A stretch of DNA of 64,000 bases from Anniella stebbinsi. Its lineage: Eukaryota > Chordata > Lepidosauria > Squamata > Anniellidae. Every line of letters starts with the position of its first letter. Within the stretch, counting starts at the first letter, position 1. Positions 44,585 to 55,434 of this stretch are shown here, one piece after another. The stretch covers positions 32,184,001 through 32,248,000 of the forward strand of contig JARDYH010000005.1 in assembly GCA_029215795.1 (NCBI GenBank), in the 5' to 3' direction. A program made the position numbers and the translations under genes. The notes below the pieces were generated by a model, which worked only from the letters and a program-made list of their open reading frames with translations, was not told the origin of the DNA and did not search any database.

Positions 44585-46220
44585 ATTGACTGATCCATTT
44601 TTTCAGTTGGTAGAGAGAGAAGAAATAACAGCCTCTTGGTGTTCTTGGGAGTTGGTTAGGGACTGGATTTCAGAGGGCTAGCATCAGGGCTCTAGTTTGA
44701 CAGGGGTGTGGTTAGATTATACTGGGAGGTGGAGGGCAGTATATTCATTTTTATTTCAATATATTATTATCAGAAGGGATAGAGTAGGTAAGGAAATAAT
44801 AAAAACTTGAATCATCAATTTAACAACATGAAACATGAGCTGTAATGAAACCTCTTAAGCCTTGCAAATAAAGTTTTACTTTTGAACTGTTCTTACAAAC
44901 CACACCTTACTCAGTATTGTTCATTCCTAACAAAGGGTTAAATAAAACTACAGAGGAAATAAGCCAAATGGTATCAATCTACACCCACACACATAAAGAA
45001 AACAAAGGTTCTCCCTTCATAAGGAGGAGGGTGGTAGCAGCATCAAAATAAAGTACTCAGAAGGGTTTTCACCCCCTAAAGAGGGGAAACTTAAGAGTAG
45101 TGGTTGCTGAGGGGAATAAGCTATAACTGGTCAGGGGGTGAGCATCAGCCTAAATGAGGCTATAGGTGATGTCTTTCTTCTACATATGCTTGAGTAAGGT
45201 ATTACCTCAAGGAGAAGGCTAATGTTATATAGGTAATGAAATTCTGGAGGTAGAATTTGTATGGGGTTGTGTATAAATATTAAAGTGGAGTGGTGATGGC
45301 AAAATAATCACACAAGGGAATGGATGATACATCACAGTGTTCTCCTGAGGTATAACTGCATGTGATTTGAAACCTGGGGGTGAATAAGGGATGCTCTTAC
45401 TCTTCCTAAATGTTGCCTCTTTCCTCTGCCTTGAATAACCATCAAAGCCCTCCTGACAACTATCAATGAGATTTAAGCATTGATATAGTGTCTTATTTCC
45501 AATAGGAAATGTATTATTTTCAGTAGGGTGCAAAACACAATGCTAGGTAGAAATGGAAGAGTCTATACAAATAAAGTAGGAACTGCTAGCCTTTGTGCTA
45601 AATGACCTGGAGCAGAACATTGGATTATTAATAGACATCACTGAAACTGAAAGGGTCTATGAAATATGTATAGCGTGCACGTCGATCACAATGAAAATAG
45701 TATGATCAGGTAAATATTATATTAATGATAAGCGTACGTTATTTCATCTTTATTATTACTACTATGTTTATCCATGAATCTTAACTCACAAACATTGTAC
45801 TAGTAGCATTTATTATTAATATAATGTTTGAATGCATTAGTGTTTGGGATATACACCCTTTCGCCTTTTCTTGCAGACTCTGCAGTGGCAGTTAATTAAC
45901 TAAACCGTGTTTCAGAACTGTGCTACCAACATCAATAATGCCAGAGAACACACAAAGAAATTATCCACTCCATTTCTTCTAGTAGTATCTAGTTGAATCA
46001 CCTCCTGGGAATGCTCTGCCTACCAATTATACCAGTTTCAAAAACAATTGGGACTTCATGGTATTGTGAAATAAGAAAATAAATGCAGACAAATACTTGC
46101 AAAGACGTGAACTTTAGCGTCCCTTGAAATAGAAGAGGTCATAGGTTAGGGGTAGGAAATAGCATGTCAAAGATGACTGGCTAAGATGTCATTGGCATTG
46201 CATGGAGGAGTCCCACAGAT
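44585..46220. other. No gene or clear repeat seen
   Basis: AT-rich sequence. The longest frames are short and have no recognisable domain. Confidence 0.5.
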
Positions 46221-46230
46221 GAATATCAGC

Positions 46231-47430
46231 TAGGGGTGTGCACGGACCCCCCGGATCGGATCGGGACCCGGATCGGGACCTCCAATTTTGTCCCGGACCG
46301 GTTCGGACAAAATCGGAGGCCCCCCGGACCGGATCGAGTCCGATCCCGACCCAAAAATCGTAAATTTTTGGATCGGCCGCCATTTTTTTCCCCATAGACT
46401 TGCATTGCAATGCAAGTCTATGAGGAAAAAATGGCGGCAGGTGGGTGAGGGGGGCCTAACTCCCTCCCCCCCGGGGCCATCCGCTGTGGACGGCCCCGGC
46501 AGGTAAGCCCCCTCCCCCGCGCTCCCTACCCCCCCTGGGGCCGCCCGCTTCCATCCGCTGGCGCCCGCGGGCGCCAGCGGATAGAAGCGGATGGCTCCGG
46601 GGGGGGGGGGGGTAAGCCTCCTTCTCCGCCACTGCTTACCTTCTCGGCCCGTCCGCTCCCGTCCGGCGCCGGCGGCTACTACCAGCGGGCTCCGTGGCCT
46701 ACTCTCGAGTAGCGCGCCGGGTGATGACATCACCTGGCGCGCCACCCTGGAGCAGGCCGCGGAGCCTGCTGGTAGTAGTAGGCGCCGGCGCCGGACGGGA
46801 GCCGCCGGGCCGGGAAGGTAAGGGCCCCCCTCCCCCCTCCGCGCGCCCCCTCCTCCCCTCCACGCACCCCCTCCTTACCTTCCCGGCCTGGCGGCTCCCG
46901 TCCGGCGCCGGCGCCTACTACTCCCAGCAGGCTCCGCGGCCTGCTCTAGAGTAGCGCGCCGGGTGATGACATCACCCGGCGCGCCACCCTAGAACAGGCC
47001 GCGGAGCCTGCTGGGAGTAGTAGGCGCCGGCGCCGGACGGGAGCCGCCGGGCCGGGAAGGTAAGGGCCCCCCTCCCCCCTCCGCGCGCCCCCTCCTCCCC
47101 TCCACGCATCCCCTCCTTACCTTCCCGGCCCGGCGGTTCCCGTCCGGCGCCGGCGCCTACTACTCCCAGCAGGCTCCGCGGCCTGCTCTAGAGTAGCGCG
47201 CCACCCTAGAGCAGGCCGCGGAGCCCGCTGGTAGTAGCTGCTAGTGCCGGATGGGAGCGGACGGGCCGAGAAGGTAAGCGCCCCCCTCCTCCCCCCCCCG
47301 CTGTCCACTTTCATCGGTTCGGATTGGATCGGCCGATCCAGCTGCGGGATCGGAAATCGGATAATTTATCCGATTTCCCACTGGACCGGACTCGGATCGT
47401 GGATCGGGTCCGATCCAGTGCACATCCCTA
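46231..47430 (-). mobile_element. GC-rich hAT-like non-autonomous element, copy D
   Basis: 1,200 bp with termini TAGGGGTGTGCACGGACC and CCAGTGCACATCCCTA, and a perfect 8-bp duplication ATATCAGC (46223-46230, 47431-47438). It has the same orientation as copy C. The conserved palindrome is at 46393-46422. Hairpin units are at 46635-46822, 46874-47064 and 47116-47278. Relative to copy C, the GGGCGCC-rich segment after the last hairpin is deleted between two CGG-type repeats. Confidence 0.94.
46635..47278. repeat. Three tandem hairpin units (D0-D2), last one missing its centre
   Basis: D0 46635-46822 and D1 46874-47064 have the full GGTGATGACATCACC centre; the tandem period is about 242 bp. D2 (47116-47278) lacks 25 bp at the centre. 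In D1 this segment is bounded by two GCGCGCC direct repeats, and D2 keeps only one at about 47200. Confidence 0.9.
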
Positions 47431-47519
47431 ATATCAGCTAGGAGTATGATCCACTAATAATTTACAGAAAGCTGAATAATATGGCACTTCAGTTTTCATA
47501 TTTGGTAAGGATATGGAAC

Positions 47520-47634
47520 AGCATTCTCCATCTTGTTGCCCTCCAGGTGTTTGACCATGGGACATATTGACTTGCAATGATGGGAGTTGTAGTCCAACAC
47601 CTTTGGAGGGCACCAGGTTGGGGAAGGGCTGCTC
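47520..47634. repeat. Palindromic MITE (AACTCCCATCAT family)
   Basis: 'gttgccctccaggtgtttga' at the left is mirrored by 'cctttggagggcaccaggtt' at the right, with 'atgggagttgtagtccaaca' inside. Confidence 0.78.
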
Positions 47635-47639
47635 TAAAC

Positions 47640-48350
47640 AAAAAAAGAGAAGTAGGTGGCCCTAAGTTGTTCGTGATCAGTTTTCCACAACCCCACAGTC
47701 ACCTCTGCATATCATATTCTCCATCCTGTCCTCATGGTTTATCTGCTTTGGGAGAATGAGAATTTCACTTGCACTTTCTGCCTCCTTAGGGAGGATGTGA
47801 CGTTAAGGCTTGTGAGCCTTAACTCCCAATTTCCCTGCATTTTGGTGCTTGGTTGGAAACTTTAGAGCCTTAACATTGATTTTGTAAACCGTAGGTTTTT
47901 TGTTTAATGAATATTGAATGTGATCCCCACCCCACATGACTTGAAAATTAATCTTTTTTTTCATCTGGGGTGTAATGTTCAGAAAAGCAATATTCTCCTC
48001 AAAAACTGATGGAGAAAGGCACGTGCTTGAATCAGTTCTTTGTGAATAGTTCTAGGTCTATCAAGTTTGATCAGAGAGTTGGAAATGGGAGTGTTTTAGC
48101 CCTTTCCCCAAGACTCCTTTCCACTCCCATTCTCCAACAGAGCCAGCCCTATCTACTTAAGAACACTCCTTCATCTGCATAGCTCTGAGTTTTTTTAAAA
48201 AATAAATAAATCCTGTATTAAAAGAATGATTGAAAAGTGTGATGGAACTGAGAGGCTGACAAATATGGAAATTGATAGGAACTGCAGGTTATACACAGAG
48301 AGATGGTTGTTCTATGTAATTTATGATTATTCTTCTTCCAAACTGATATG
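47640..48350. other. No gene or clear repeat seen
   Basis: AT-rich sequence with no supported frame. Confidence 0.5.
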
Positions 48351-48356
48351 GTTACT

Positions 48357-48794
48357 TAGGGTGACCAGATAAAATCCAGGTCAGGGCTCATGAATTTTAA
48401 CAGTTGTAGAGAGAAGAGAATTTCAGCCAGTGTCATTTGTTGCAATTAGTTCCTGATGAAATTCTCTCTTCATCTAGGCTGACCATATGAAAAGGAGGAC
48501 ATGGCTCATGTAACTTTAACAGTTGTAGAGAAAAGGGAATTTCAGCCAGTGTCATTTGTATGCAATTAGTTCCTGGTGAAATTCCCTCTTCATCACAACA
48601 GTTAAAGTTGCAGGCACTATACTGGAGTCACCAGATACAAAAGAAGGCAGGGCCCCTGCAACTTTAACTGTTGTGATGAAGAGGGAATTTCACCAGGAAC
48701 TAACTGCATACAAATAACACTGGCTGAAATTCCCTTTTCTCTACAACTCTTAAAGTTACAGGAGCCATGTCCTCCTTTTCATATGGTTAGCCTA
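48357..48794. mobile_element. Family I hAT-like MITE: half copy plus full copy
   Basis: A left-half copy (48357-48474, TAGGGTGACCAGATAAAATC to 'ctctcttcatc') is directly joined to a full 320-bp copy (48475-48794, TAGGCTGACCATATG to CATATGGTTAGCCTA). The half copy stops where the full copy continues 'acaacagttaaag'. No 8-bp duplication surrounds either the inner or the outer unit, which points to rearrangement rather than simple insertion. Confidence 0.82.
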
Positions 48795-48939
48795 GTGGTA
48801 TATGTTATGTGTCTATGGGCCCCAACAGTGGTCAGTGCACTTCAATATTGCTATAAAGCAGTAGTGTGGCTCCTGCCTTTTATATACCGCTTTCATACTA
48901 CTTTCATAGTGCAATATCCTGCTTGGTGTAGATTGGGCT
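48795..48939. mobile_element. Family L MITE, left-truncated
   Basis: 'gccccaacagtggtcagtgc', 'ctataaagcagtagtgtggc' and 'gcttggtgtagattgggct' match 43393-43575. Its left end is replaced by the family I MITE. Confidence 0.72.
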
Positions 48940-49213
48940 GAATGCAGTGAATTCTCCAAAATCCAACAATGGGGGTTCCTTTGGCAAGTCACTGTAAGTG
49001 ACTCTGAGGCTTGAACATGGAGAATACACCTGTGTGTTTCACTGACATGCAAAATGGGATGTCGCACATCCATAGTGCTGGAAGATGTGTTTGCAGTACT
49101 CACATGAGAATATATGCAATTATTCCCCACCTTGGATATTCCCATTCCTCAGCTGAGCCAGCCTTATCTGTTTAAGTCCATTCCTTCATCTGCATAGCAG
49201 ATGTGTGAAAATA

Positions 49214-49240
49214 GTGTGTGTGTGTGTGTGTGTGTGTGTG
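49214..49240. repeat. (GT)n microsatellite
   Basis: An uninterrupted GT run. Confidence 0.93.
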
Positions 49241-49363
49241 ATTAATTCTCCCTCTATTCACACATACCACTAACATTCTCTCATCCTTACATACCCCACC
49301 TCCATATTGAAAAGAGAAATGAGAGACATGGCAAATAATTTATATGCTGAAAAGTGCTTCAGG

Positions 49364-49373
49364 TCTTCTTCTT

Positions 49374-49436
<63 letters not shown>
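49364..49436. repeat. (CTT)n(ATT)n microsatellite
   Basis: About 13 CTT units are followed by about 11 ATT units. It generates spurious poly-Ser/poly-Tyr and poly-Arg/poly-Ile frames. Confidence 0.95.
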
Positions 49437-49437
<1 letters not shown>

Positions 49438-49776
49438 CTCTTATACAGCAGAATGGGGAACTCCAAATCCATCTAGTACGGCCAAAGAAAAACTGTCCCA
49501 TGCCAGACAACCCATGATGACACACCAAAGGGAAAAGAAGCCCACCAGAAAAGAGTTTGATAAACCTCTTGGTTTTGCAGCTTGCCTTTGACTGCAAAAA
49601 AGAAAAGAAAAAAGGGAGGGCTGTCAAATGCCTGTCAAATGCCACTACAACACATGGCTGGTAAGGTGCATTTGGCTTGGTGTGTCATAAGTTGTGCAGG
49701 CCTGCACTATACAATCCAGACCACAGAGTGGTACAAGCAGAGGACAATTGTAATGTAGCACTACTTGCAATATCTC

Positions 49777-49912
49777 AGTCTTCCCCAACCTGGCACCCTC
49801 CATATGTTTTGGACAACATTTTCCTAGCATTCTTGACCATTGACCATGCTGGCTAGGGCTGATGGGAGTTGAAGAACAAAACAGTTGGAGGATTCTACTT
49901 TGGAGATGGCTA
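49777..49912. repeat. Palindromic MITE (AACTCCCATCAT family)
   Basis: 'cttccccaacctggcaccct' at the left and 'gctggctagggctgatggga' in the middle identify the family. The right arm is decayed. Confidence 0.72.
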
Positions 49913-50084
49913 CATTGCTCCAAGGCAGGAAGCAAATAAGCCTACCCTGCAAAACACAAAACAGGCTCAATTCAATACCTAATGTAGTCTAGGGTGGAAA
50001 ATTCTTACCTCTTACAAATATGGTGATCAATCAGATCCAGAGCTTGAGCAAAACTCAGTTCATCCACTGCATCATCCAAAGACA

Positions 50085-51160
50085 ACATTGTATGCTGATA
50101 ACACGCAGCTCTATTCCTCCTTTTCATCTTCATCAGGTGAGGCTGTGGATGTGTTGAACCAGTGCCTGGCTGCGACAATGGACTGGATGAGGGCTAATAA
50201 ATTAAACTCAATCCAGACAAGACTGAGACGCAGTTAGTGGGTGGTTCTGCTGACCGGATAGAGGGTCTTCAACCTGTTCTGGATGGGATTACACTCCCCT
50301 TGAAGGAGCAGGTTCATAGCTTGGGGGTTCTCCTAGAACCATCTCTGTTACTTGAGGCTCAGGTGGCCTCAGTGGCACAGAGTGCCTTCTCCCAACTTTG
50401 GTTGGTGACCCGGCTACGTACCTATCTGGACAGGGATAACCTGACTTCAGTTGTCCATGCTCTGGTAACCTCCAAGTTAGATTACCGCACTGCACTCTAT
50501 GTGGGGCTGCCTTTGAAGGCAGTTTGGAAGCTGCAGCTTGTGCAAAATGCAGCAGCCAGATTGATAAGTGGGACCAGAAGGTTCGACCATATAAGACCTA
50601 CTTTGGCCTGTTTGCATTGGCTGCCTGTATATTTCCGAGCCCGATTCAAGGTGCTGGTTTTAACCTAGAAAGTCTTACACGGCTTGGGACCACAATACTT
50701 GACAGAACACCTTTCCTGACATGAACCTACCCAAACACTATGTTCAACATCTAAGGCCCTCCTCCGAGTGCCTCCTCCGAGGGAGGCTTGGAGGTCAGCA
50801 ACAAGAGAGAGGGCCTTCTCTGGGGTGGCCCCTCAATTGTGGAACGATCTCCCTGATGAGGCCCGCCTGGCACCAACATTGTTATCTTTTCGGCACCAGG
50901 TCAAGACTTTCCTCTTCTCTCAGGCATTTAGCAATGTCGGAGGAGCCTGGGTTTGTTTTGTTTTTTGGGTTTGTAGCTTTTTGGGTTGTTGCAGTGGTTT
51001 TAAATGTATGTGTGTATTGTGTGTATGTTGTATGTTTTTGCTGTTTTAATTTTTGTATATTGTTTTTAATTGTTTTAATCCTATGTAAACCACCCAGAGA
51101 GCCTCGGCTATGGGGCGGTATACAAATGTAATAAAATAAATAAACACATAAATAAATTGT
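50085..51160 (+). pseudogene. L2-type LINE reverse transcriptase, 5'-truncated pseudogene
   Basis: The segment encodes the last part of an L2/CR1-group ORF2 and the 3' UTR. The frame from 50091 reads YADNTQLYS. This is the reverse-transcriptase catalytic YADD box with the second Asp changed to Asn, followed by MDWMRANKL. A one-base loss near 50200 shifts the frame. Reading then resumes with NPDKTETQLVGGS, VQNAAARLISGTRRFDHIRP and HWLPVYFRARFKVLVLT. TAG at about 50669 and TGA at about 50719 interrupt it before RERAFSGVAPQLWNDLPDEA. The 3' end has 'ccacccagagagcctcggct', 'ggggcggtatacaaatg' and a TAAATAAA-type tail at 51130-51160. It has an inactive catalytic site, a frameshift and stops, so it is dead. 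The L2 assignment comes from the peptide pattern and the tail. Confidence 0.88.
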
Positions 51161-51285
51161 AGTACATAATTTTATACTGTTGATTTAAACTCGCCCCCAC
51201 TCCAGTTGAGAATGCTCCTGATGTCCCAGGGTGAGAAGGGTTTGATCAGAATTCTTCTTTATTTATTTATTTACAATATTTAAAT

Positions 51286-52160
51286 TAGGGATGTGTATCG
51301 TATCATTAAAACATACGATAACGATATGATAAGGCTATTATCGTTCATGTGTTTAACGATGATGATACGATAGAAAAACCTATGATAATCATCGGAGATG
51401 ATAATTTTCGGGCGATTTTATCGTTTTATCGGACTGCCATATAAATATACCTATAACTTCTGTATTTCAAAAGTTAGAGGCTTGAAACTTGGTCACAGTG
51501 CTTATGGGCAAGCCTAAGCATGTGTATGAAATTTGAGATCGATCCCTCCAACCCTTGATTTTATATGAATTTTTTAAAGATTGTTTCCATTCTGACAGGT
51601 CTGAATGAACGCACATGGCGAGCTGTCATTCTGATCTGTCAGAACAGAAATAATCTTTAATAAATTCATATAAAATTGAGGGTTGGAGGGATCGATCTCA
51701 AATTTGGCACATATGTGTAGCAACGTGTGCTCCACACATGTGCAAATTTGAGATCAATCCCTCCAACCCTCGATTTTATATGAATTCATTAAAGATTGTT
51801 TCAGTTCTGACAGATCAGAATGACAGCTCACCACGTGCGTTCATTCAGACCTGTCAGAACGGAAACAATCTTTAAAAAATTCATATAAAATCAAGGGTTG
51901 GAGGGATTGATCTCAAATTTCATACATATACTTAGGCATGCCCCATAAGCACTGTGACCAAGTTTCAAGCCTCTAACTTTTAAAATACAGAAGTTATAGG
52001 CATTTTTTCTTTACAAATTGGGCTGCAAAAAATATAGTTTTTTCACGATAATTATCGTGTAGACGATATGGTTCACCTACAATATGAATGAAGACAATAA
52101 TTTTTTTGGTCCGAAATGACGATAATGATAAATGGGGTTTTTTTGGTGTGCACACCCCTA
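51286..52160 (+). mobile_element. AT-rich hAT-like element (family F), complete
   Basis: 875 bp from TAGGGATGTGTATCGTATC to GGTGTGCACACCCCTA, with a perfect 8-bp duplication ATTTAAAT (51278-51285, 52161-52168). The structure is nested. Outer arms contain 'acttctgtatttcaaaagtt' against 'aacttttaaaatacagaagt'. Two inner hairpins (about 51534-51705 and 51740-51920) each have 'gatccctccaaccct' and its complement. It lies directly beside the tail of the L2 pseudogene and contains no transposase. Confidence 0.94.
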
Positions 52161-52169
52161 ATTTAAATA

Positions 52170-53225
52170 CCACTCCATACCTAAAATATATTCTTATCAG
52201 AAGCATGTGATTTCTGCGTTAATGTGCTCGTTGCAAACTCCTGCTGACTGATCACTGTGTGTCCAGCTGTTAAATACCTTAATGAGCTGTAATTTTGAAA
52301 AACTCACACTTCTTGTACAATTCTCTATAGCCCAAAGACAATTCATGTTTGGCTGACTCAAGGCTTCAACTGATCTCATTCACTCAACTGCCCAGGCAAA
52401 CTACTGAATCCAAACCATTTGGAAAGACATCACCTTAGAAAATATCATTATCACTGTGCCACGGCATATTTATTTTTCTAATATGTCAATAATGAAAGCC
52501 TGCTTTGATGTGAAGCTAACTATCAGTTACTGTACCAGATGTCAGAAGAAAGAACAAGACCATTTGTCACCCATTCAAATGAGCCTTATGCGGCCCAATT
52601 TTGGGGGGGAAGGGAGCAGGGGATAATGTTCACCAAAGGCCCTTGAGTCAATGTAGCAGTCGTGGAAGAAGGGGACAGATCCTTTCAAAGATCAGTAACT
52701 GTTTTAAAAATAAAGGACACAAAGGACCGGAATAAGCAGACAGATTTTTATTTTATTTTTACAGTGAAAAGATATAAGTAGTGGGATTCCCAAAGGAGCT
52801 GAACTGGGACCAGTGCTAATTAAGATTTATAAAAGATTGGCAGTCAGATCTCCAGATAATGCCAAATTATTCAAGATGGTGAAAAACCCAAACTATGACA
52901 AGGTCCAAAATGATCCTTTCAAAGTGGTGGAATGGACAACCAATAGCAAATGAGATTCAATATAAGTCAGCATCAAGTGATGTGCATTGTGGAGAGAGAA
53001 AATGGCTTTGTATATACACTGATGAAATTTGGTGACTGTGACTAGCCATGAAAGAGATTTTAGTGTTGTGGCTTAATTCAGTATGTGATAGTGGTAATGG
53101 AGGACCTATAGAATCCTGCAGATCCTGCCCTCTCTTCTCGCCTTCCCTCCATGTCCATTGTCAAGCCCCCTTTTCACTTTCTGAGCTCCTCCAAGCATTC
53201 TGTTCCAACCTTAGAAGTGCAGCTG
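52170..53225. other. No gene or clear repeat seen
   Basis: AT-rich sequence without supported open frames or transposon ends. Confidence 0.5.
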
Positions 53226-53227
53226 CT

Positions 53228-53480
53228 CTTTCAGCAAGAGTCATTTGTATGCATGCAGCACCTGGTGAAATTCCCTCTTCACCACAACAGTTAAAGCTGC
53301 ACTCTATACTAGAGTGACCAAATACTAAAGAGGGCAGGGCTCCTGCAGCTTTTATTGTTGAATTGAAGAGAGAATTTCACCCGGTACTGCATGCATACAA
53401 ATGACACCTGCTGAAATTCTCTTTCAAAACAACTGCTAAAGATACAGGAGCCCAGTCCTCCTTTCCATATGGTCACTCTA
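53228..53480. mobile_element. hAT-like MITE (family I), left-truncated
   Basis: The right end CATATGGTCACTCTA and the blocks 'gtcatttgtatgcatgcagc', 'gagtgaccaaatactaaaga' and 'acaggagcccagtcctcctt' match 22543-22862. About 65 bp of the left terminus are missing. Confidence 0.8.
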
Positions 53481-53544
53481 GAAATATCCTATTATCCCAT
53501 TGGATACTTTCCCAGATACCATAGGATTGCTCTGCCCCTTACTT

Positions 53545-53735
53545 AGTTATTTATTATTTTTATATCCCACATTTCCTACCAAGTTCATTTTATCCTCACA
53601 ACATACTGGTTAGGGTGAGAGAGGATGACTAGGCCAGGGTTAGGTCACCCATCAACTTTCATGGATGAGTGGGGATTTGAACTTGGATCTCCTCAGTCCT
53701 AGTCCAATTACTCTAACCACTACACCACATGTGAC
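53545..53735 (-). repeat. MIR-like tRNA-derived SINE, minus strand
   Basis: On the minus strand the head reads TGTGGTGTAGTGGTTAGAG (A-box-like, 53711-53732). About 35 nt later comes AGTTCAAATCC (B-box-like, 53673-53683), so it has a split RNA polymerase III promoter. The body continues 'gttgtgaggataaaatgaac' and ends 'gggatataaaaataataaat', a LINE-type tail also seen at 36781-36865. Family members are mobilised by a LINE with a matching tail (established for MIR/L2; inferred here). Confidence 0.85.
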
Positions 53736-53833
53736 CTATGAAGCCAAACATGATCCAGCAGGCATGCATAATAGCCTGCCCGGGACTCACCAATAAATAT
53801 CCCTGTTTTCACATTCTTGGAGAGGAAACACAA

Positions 53834-53856
53834 GCAAACAAACAAACAAACAAACA
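53834..53856. repeat. (AAAC)n microsatellite
   Basis: A run of about six AAAC units. Confidence 0.88.
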
Positions 53857-53865
53857 GGTCTTTTG

Positions 53866-54520
53866 TGCTGCAATTCCTATACCCAATTACCTGGGAGTAA
53901 GCCACATTGAATTCAGTGACACTTCTTTCTGCGTAGTCATGTATAGCATTTAAGAGGGAGGGGCAAAATCTGATTTGTTCACATTTAATATGAATCAACC
54001 TAATTCACACTTCCCAAATTAATACATGAACCAAAATTCAATTATCCTTCAGTTTTCACACTTCTCTGAATTTTGTGATGCAGTTCTCTGATTTTTTAAG
54101 ATACGTACACCAAAATGCATACATTAGAGAAAATAGAATAATAAAAAATGGCAATGGGTGGCATTTAATGTTAGCCCCTACTTATAATAGTTCCATTGAA
54201 ATGAATAGGACAACTTAGGTGTCACTAACTTAAATCCCACTCATCTCAATGGGTTTATTCTAAGTAGATCTAACATTGGATATTACCCAATATTAAGGGA
54301 ATGATCTTGGGGAAATTGTATATAAAAATGCACATGAGTTTTCATGCACATGAAAATACTTACAAAGTTTGGTTGGACTTTTTTTTTTAAAAGCAAACTG
54401 ATATGGAAACAGGATGAAACAAACTTTTGCTTAAAGAAATGCAAACATCATAGGAAGTGAAACAGTCAGATTCATTGATCCCTAGGATTGCACTCTTAAT
54501 AAGCGTTTGGGCTGGTCAGT
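53866..54520. repeat. Family N palindromic repeat apparently split by an AT-rich insertion
   Basis: The left half (53866-53950: 'ctgggagtaagccacattga', 'gtagtcatgtatagcatt') and the sequence from 54486 ('aggattgcactcttaataag') would join into one family N repeat. The intervening 530 bp end in 'ttcattgatcccta', a hAT-like right terminus, and share 'ttttgtgatgcagttctctg' with 60880-60920. A left terminus and clean duplication are not visible. Confidence 0.5.
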
Positions 54521-54563
54521 CATAAGTGGCTTGAGGGTTGCAATTATTTTGATGGGCTACAAG

Positions 54564-55424
54564 TAGGGATGTGTATTGTATCATTAAAAGGTACGATAAC
54601 AATACAATATGCTCTTTATTGTGCATGCTTTTAACGATAATGATACGATAGAAAAACCTCCGATAAATATCCGATCCGATAATTTTCAGCCTGATCATAT
54701 CAGATTATCAGACTGCCATATAAATAAACCTATAACTTCTGTATTTTAAAAGTTATAGGCTTGAAACTTGGTCACAGTGCTTATGGGGTATGCCGAAGTA
54801 TGTGTATGAAATTTGAGATTGACCCCTCCAACCCTCGATTTTATATGAATTTTATAAAGATAGTTTCAGTTCTGACAGGTCAGAATGACAGCTCGCCACG
54901 TGCATTCATTCAGACCTGTCAAAAAGTTGCAGGATCTTTTAAAAAATCATATAAAATCGAGGGTTGGAGGGATCGATCTCAAATTTCATACACATGTCTA
55001 GCACATGTTGCTACACATATGTGCCAAATTTCAGCTCAATCCCTCCACCCCTGTATTTTATATGAATTTTTGAAAGATCGTGCAACTTTTGACCTGTCAG
55101 AACTTAAACATTCTTTAATAAATTCATATAAAATCGAGGGTTGGAGGGATCGATCTCAAATTTCATACACATACTTAGGCATGCCCCATAAGCATTGTGA
55201 CCAAGTTTCAAGCCTGTAACTCCAAAAATACAGAAGTTATAGGCATTTTTTTGAAAAACGTCAGCTGTATAGGGCACAATGGGGCTGCAAATTAAATATC
55301 GGATTTCCGATAATTATCATGAAGACATTACGATTAACCTACGATATTATCGGAGACGATAATTTTTTTGGTCCAAAATTCCAATAACGATAAAATACGA
55401 TATTTTCGGGCGTGTACATCCTTA
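54564..55424 (+). mobile_element. AT-rich hAT-like element (family F), complete
   Basis: 861 bp from TAGGGATGTGTATTGTATC to GGGCGTGTACATCCTTA, with a perfect 8-bp duplication GCTACAAG (54556-54563, 55425-55432). The interior is nested inverted repeats as in 51286-52160. A 152-codon open frame (54761-55219) runs through the palindromes. The repeated 'KIEGWRDRSQISYT' peptide comes from the repeated DNA arm, not from a protein family. Confidence 0.94.
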
Positions 55425-55434
55425 GCTACAAGTT

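Noticed and set aside
49307..49645. Poly-Ser/poly-Tyr and poly-Arg/poly-Ile frames
   Set aside because: They come from the (CTT)n(ATT)n microsatellite.
53673..53732. A functional tRNA gene
   Set aside because: The A- and B-box-like motifs belong to a SINE head. There is no cloverleaf acceptor stem, and a LINE-like tail follows.
54761..55219. 152-codon open frame with repeated KIEGWRDRSQISYT peptide
   Set aside because: The peptide repeat is the translation of the family F hairpin arm. Sister copies do not preserve the frame.
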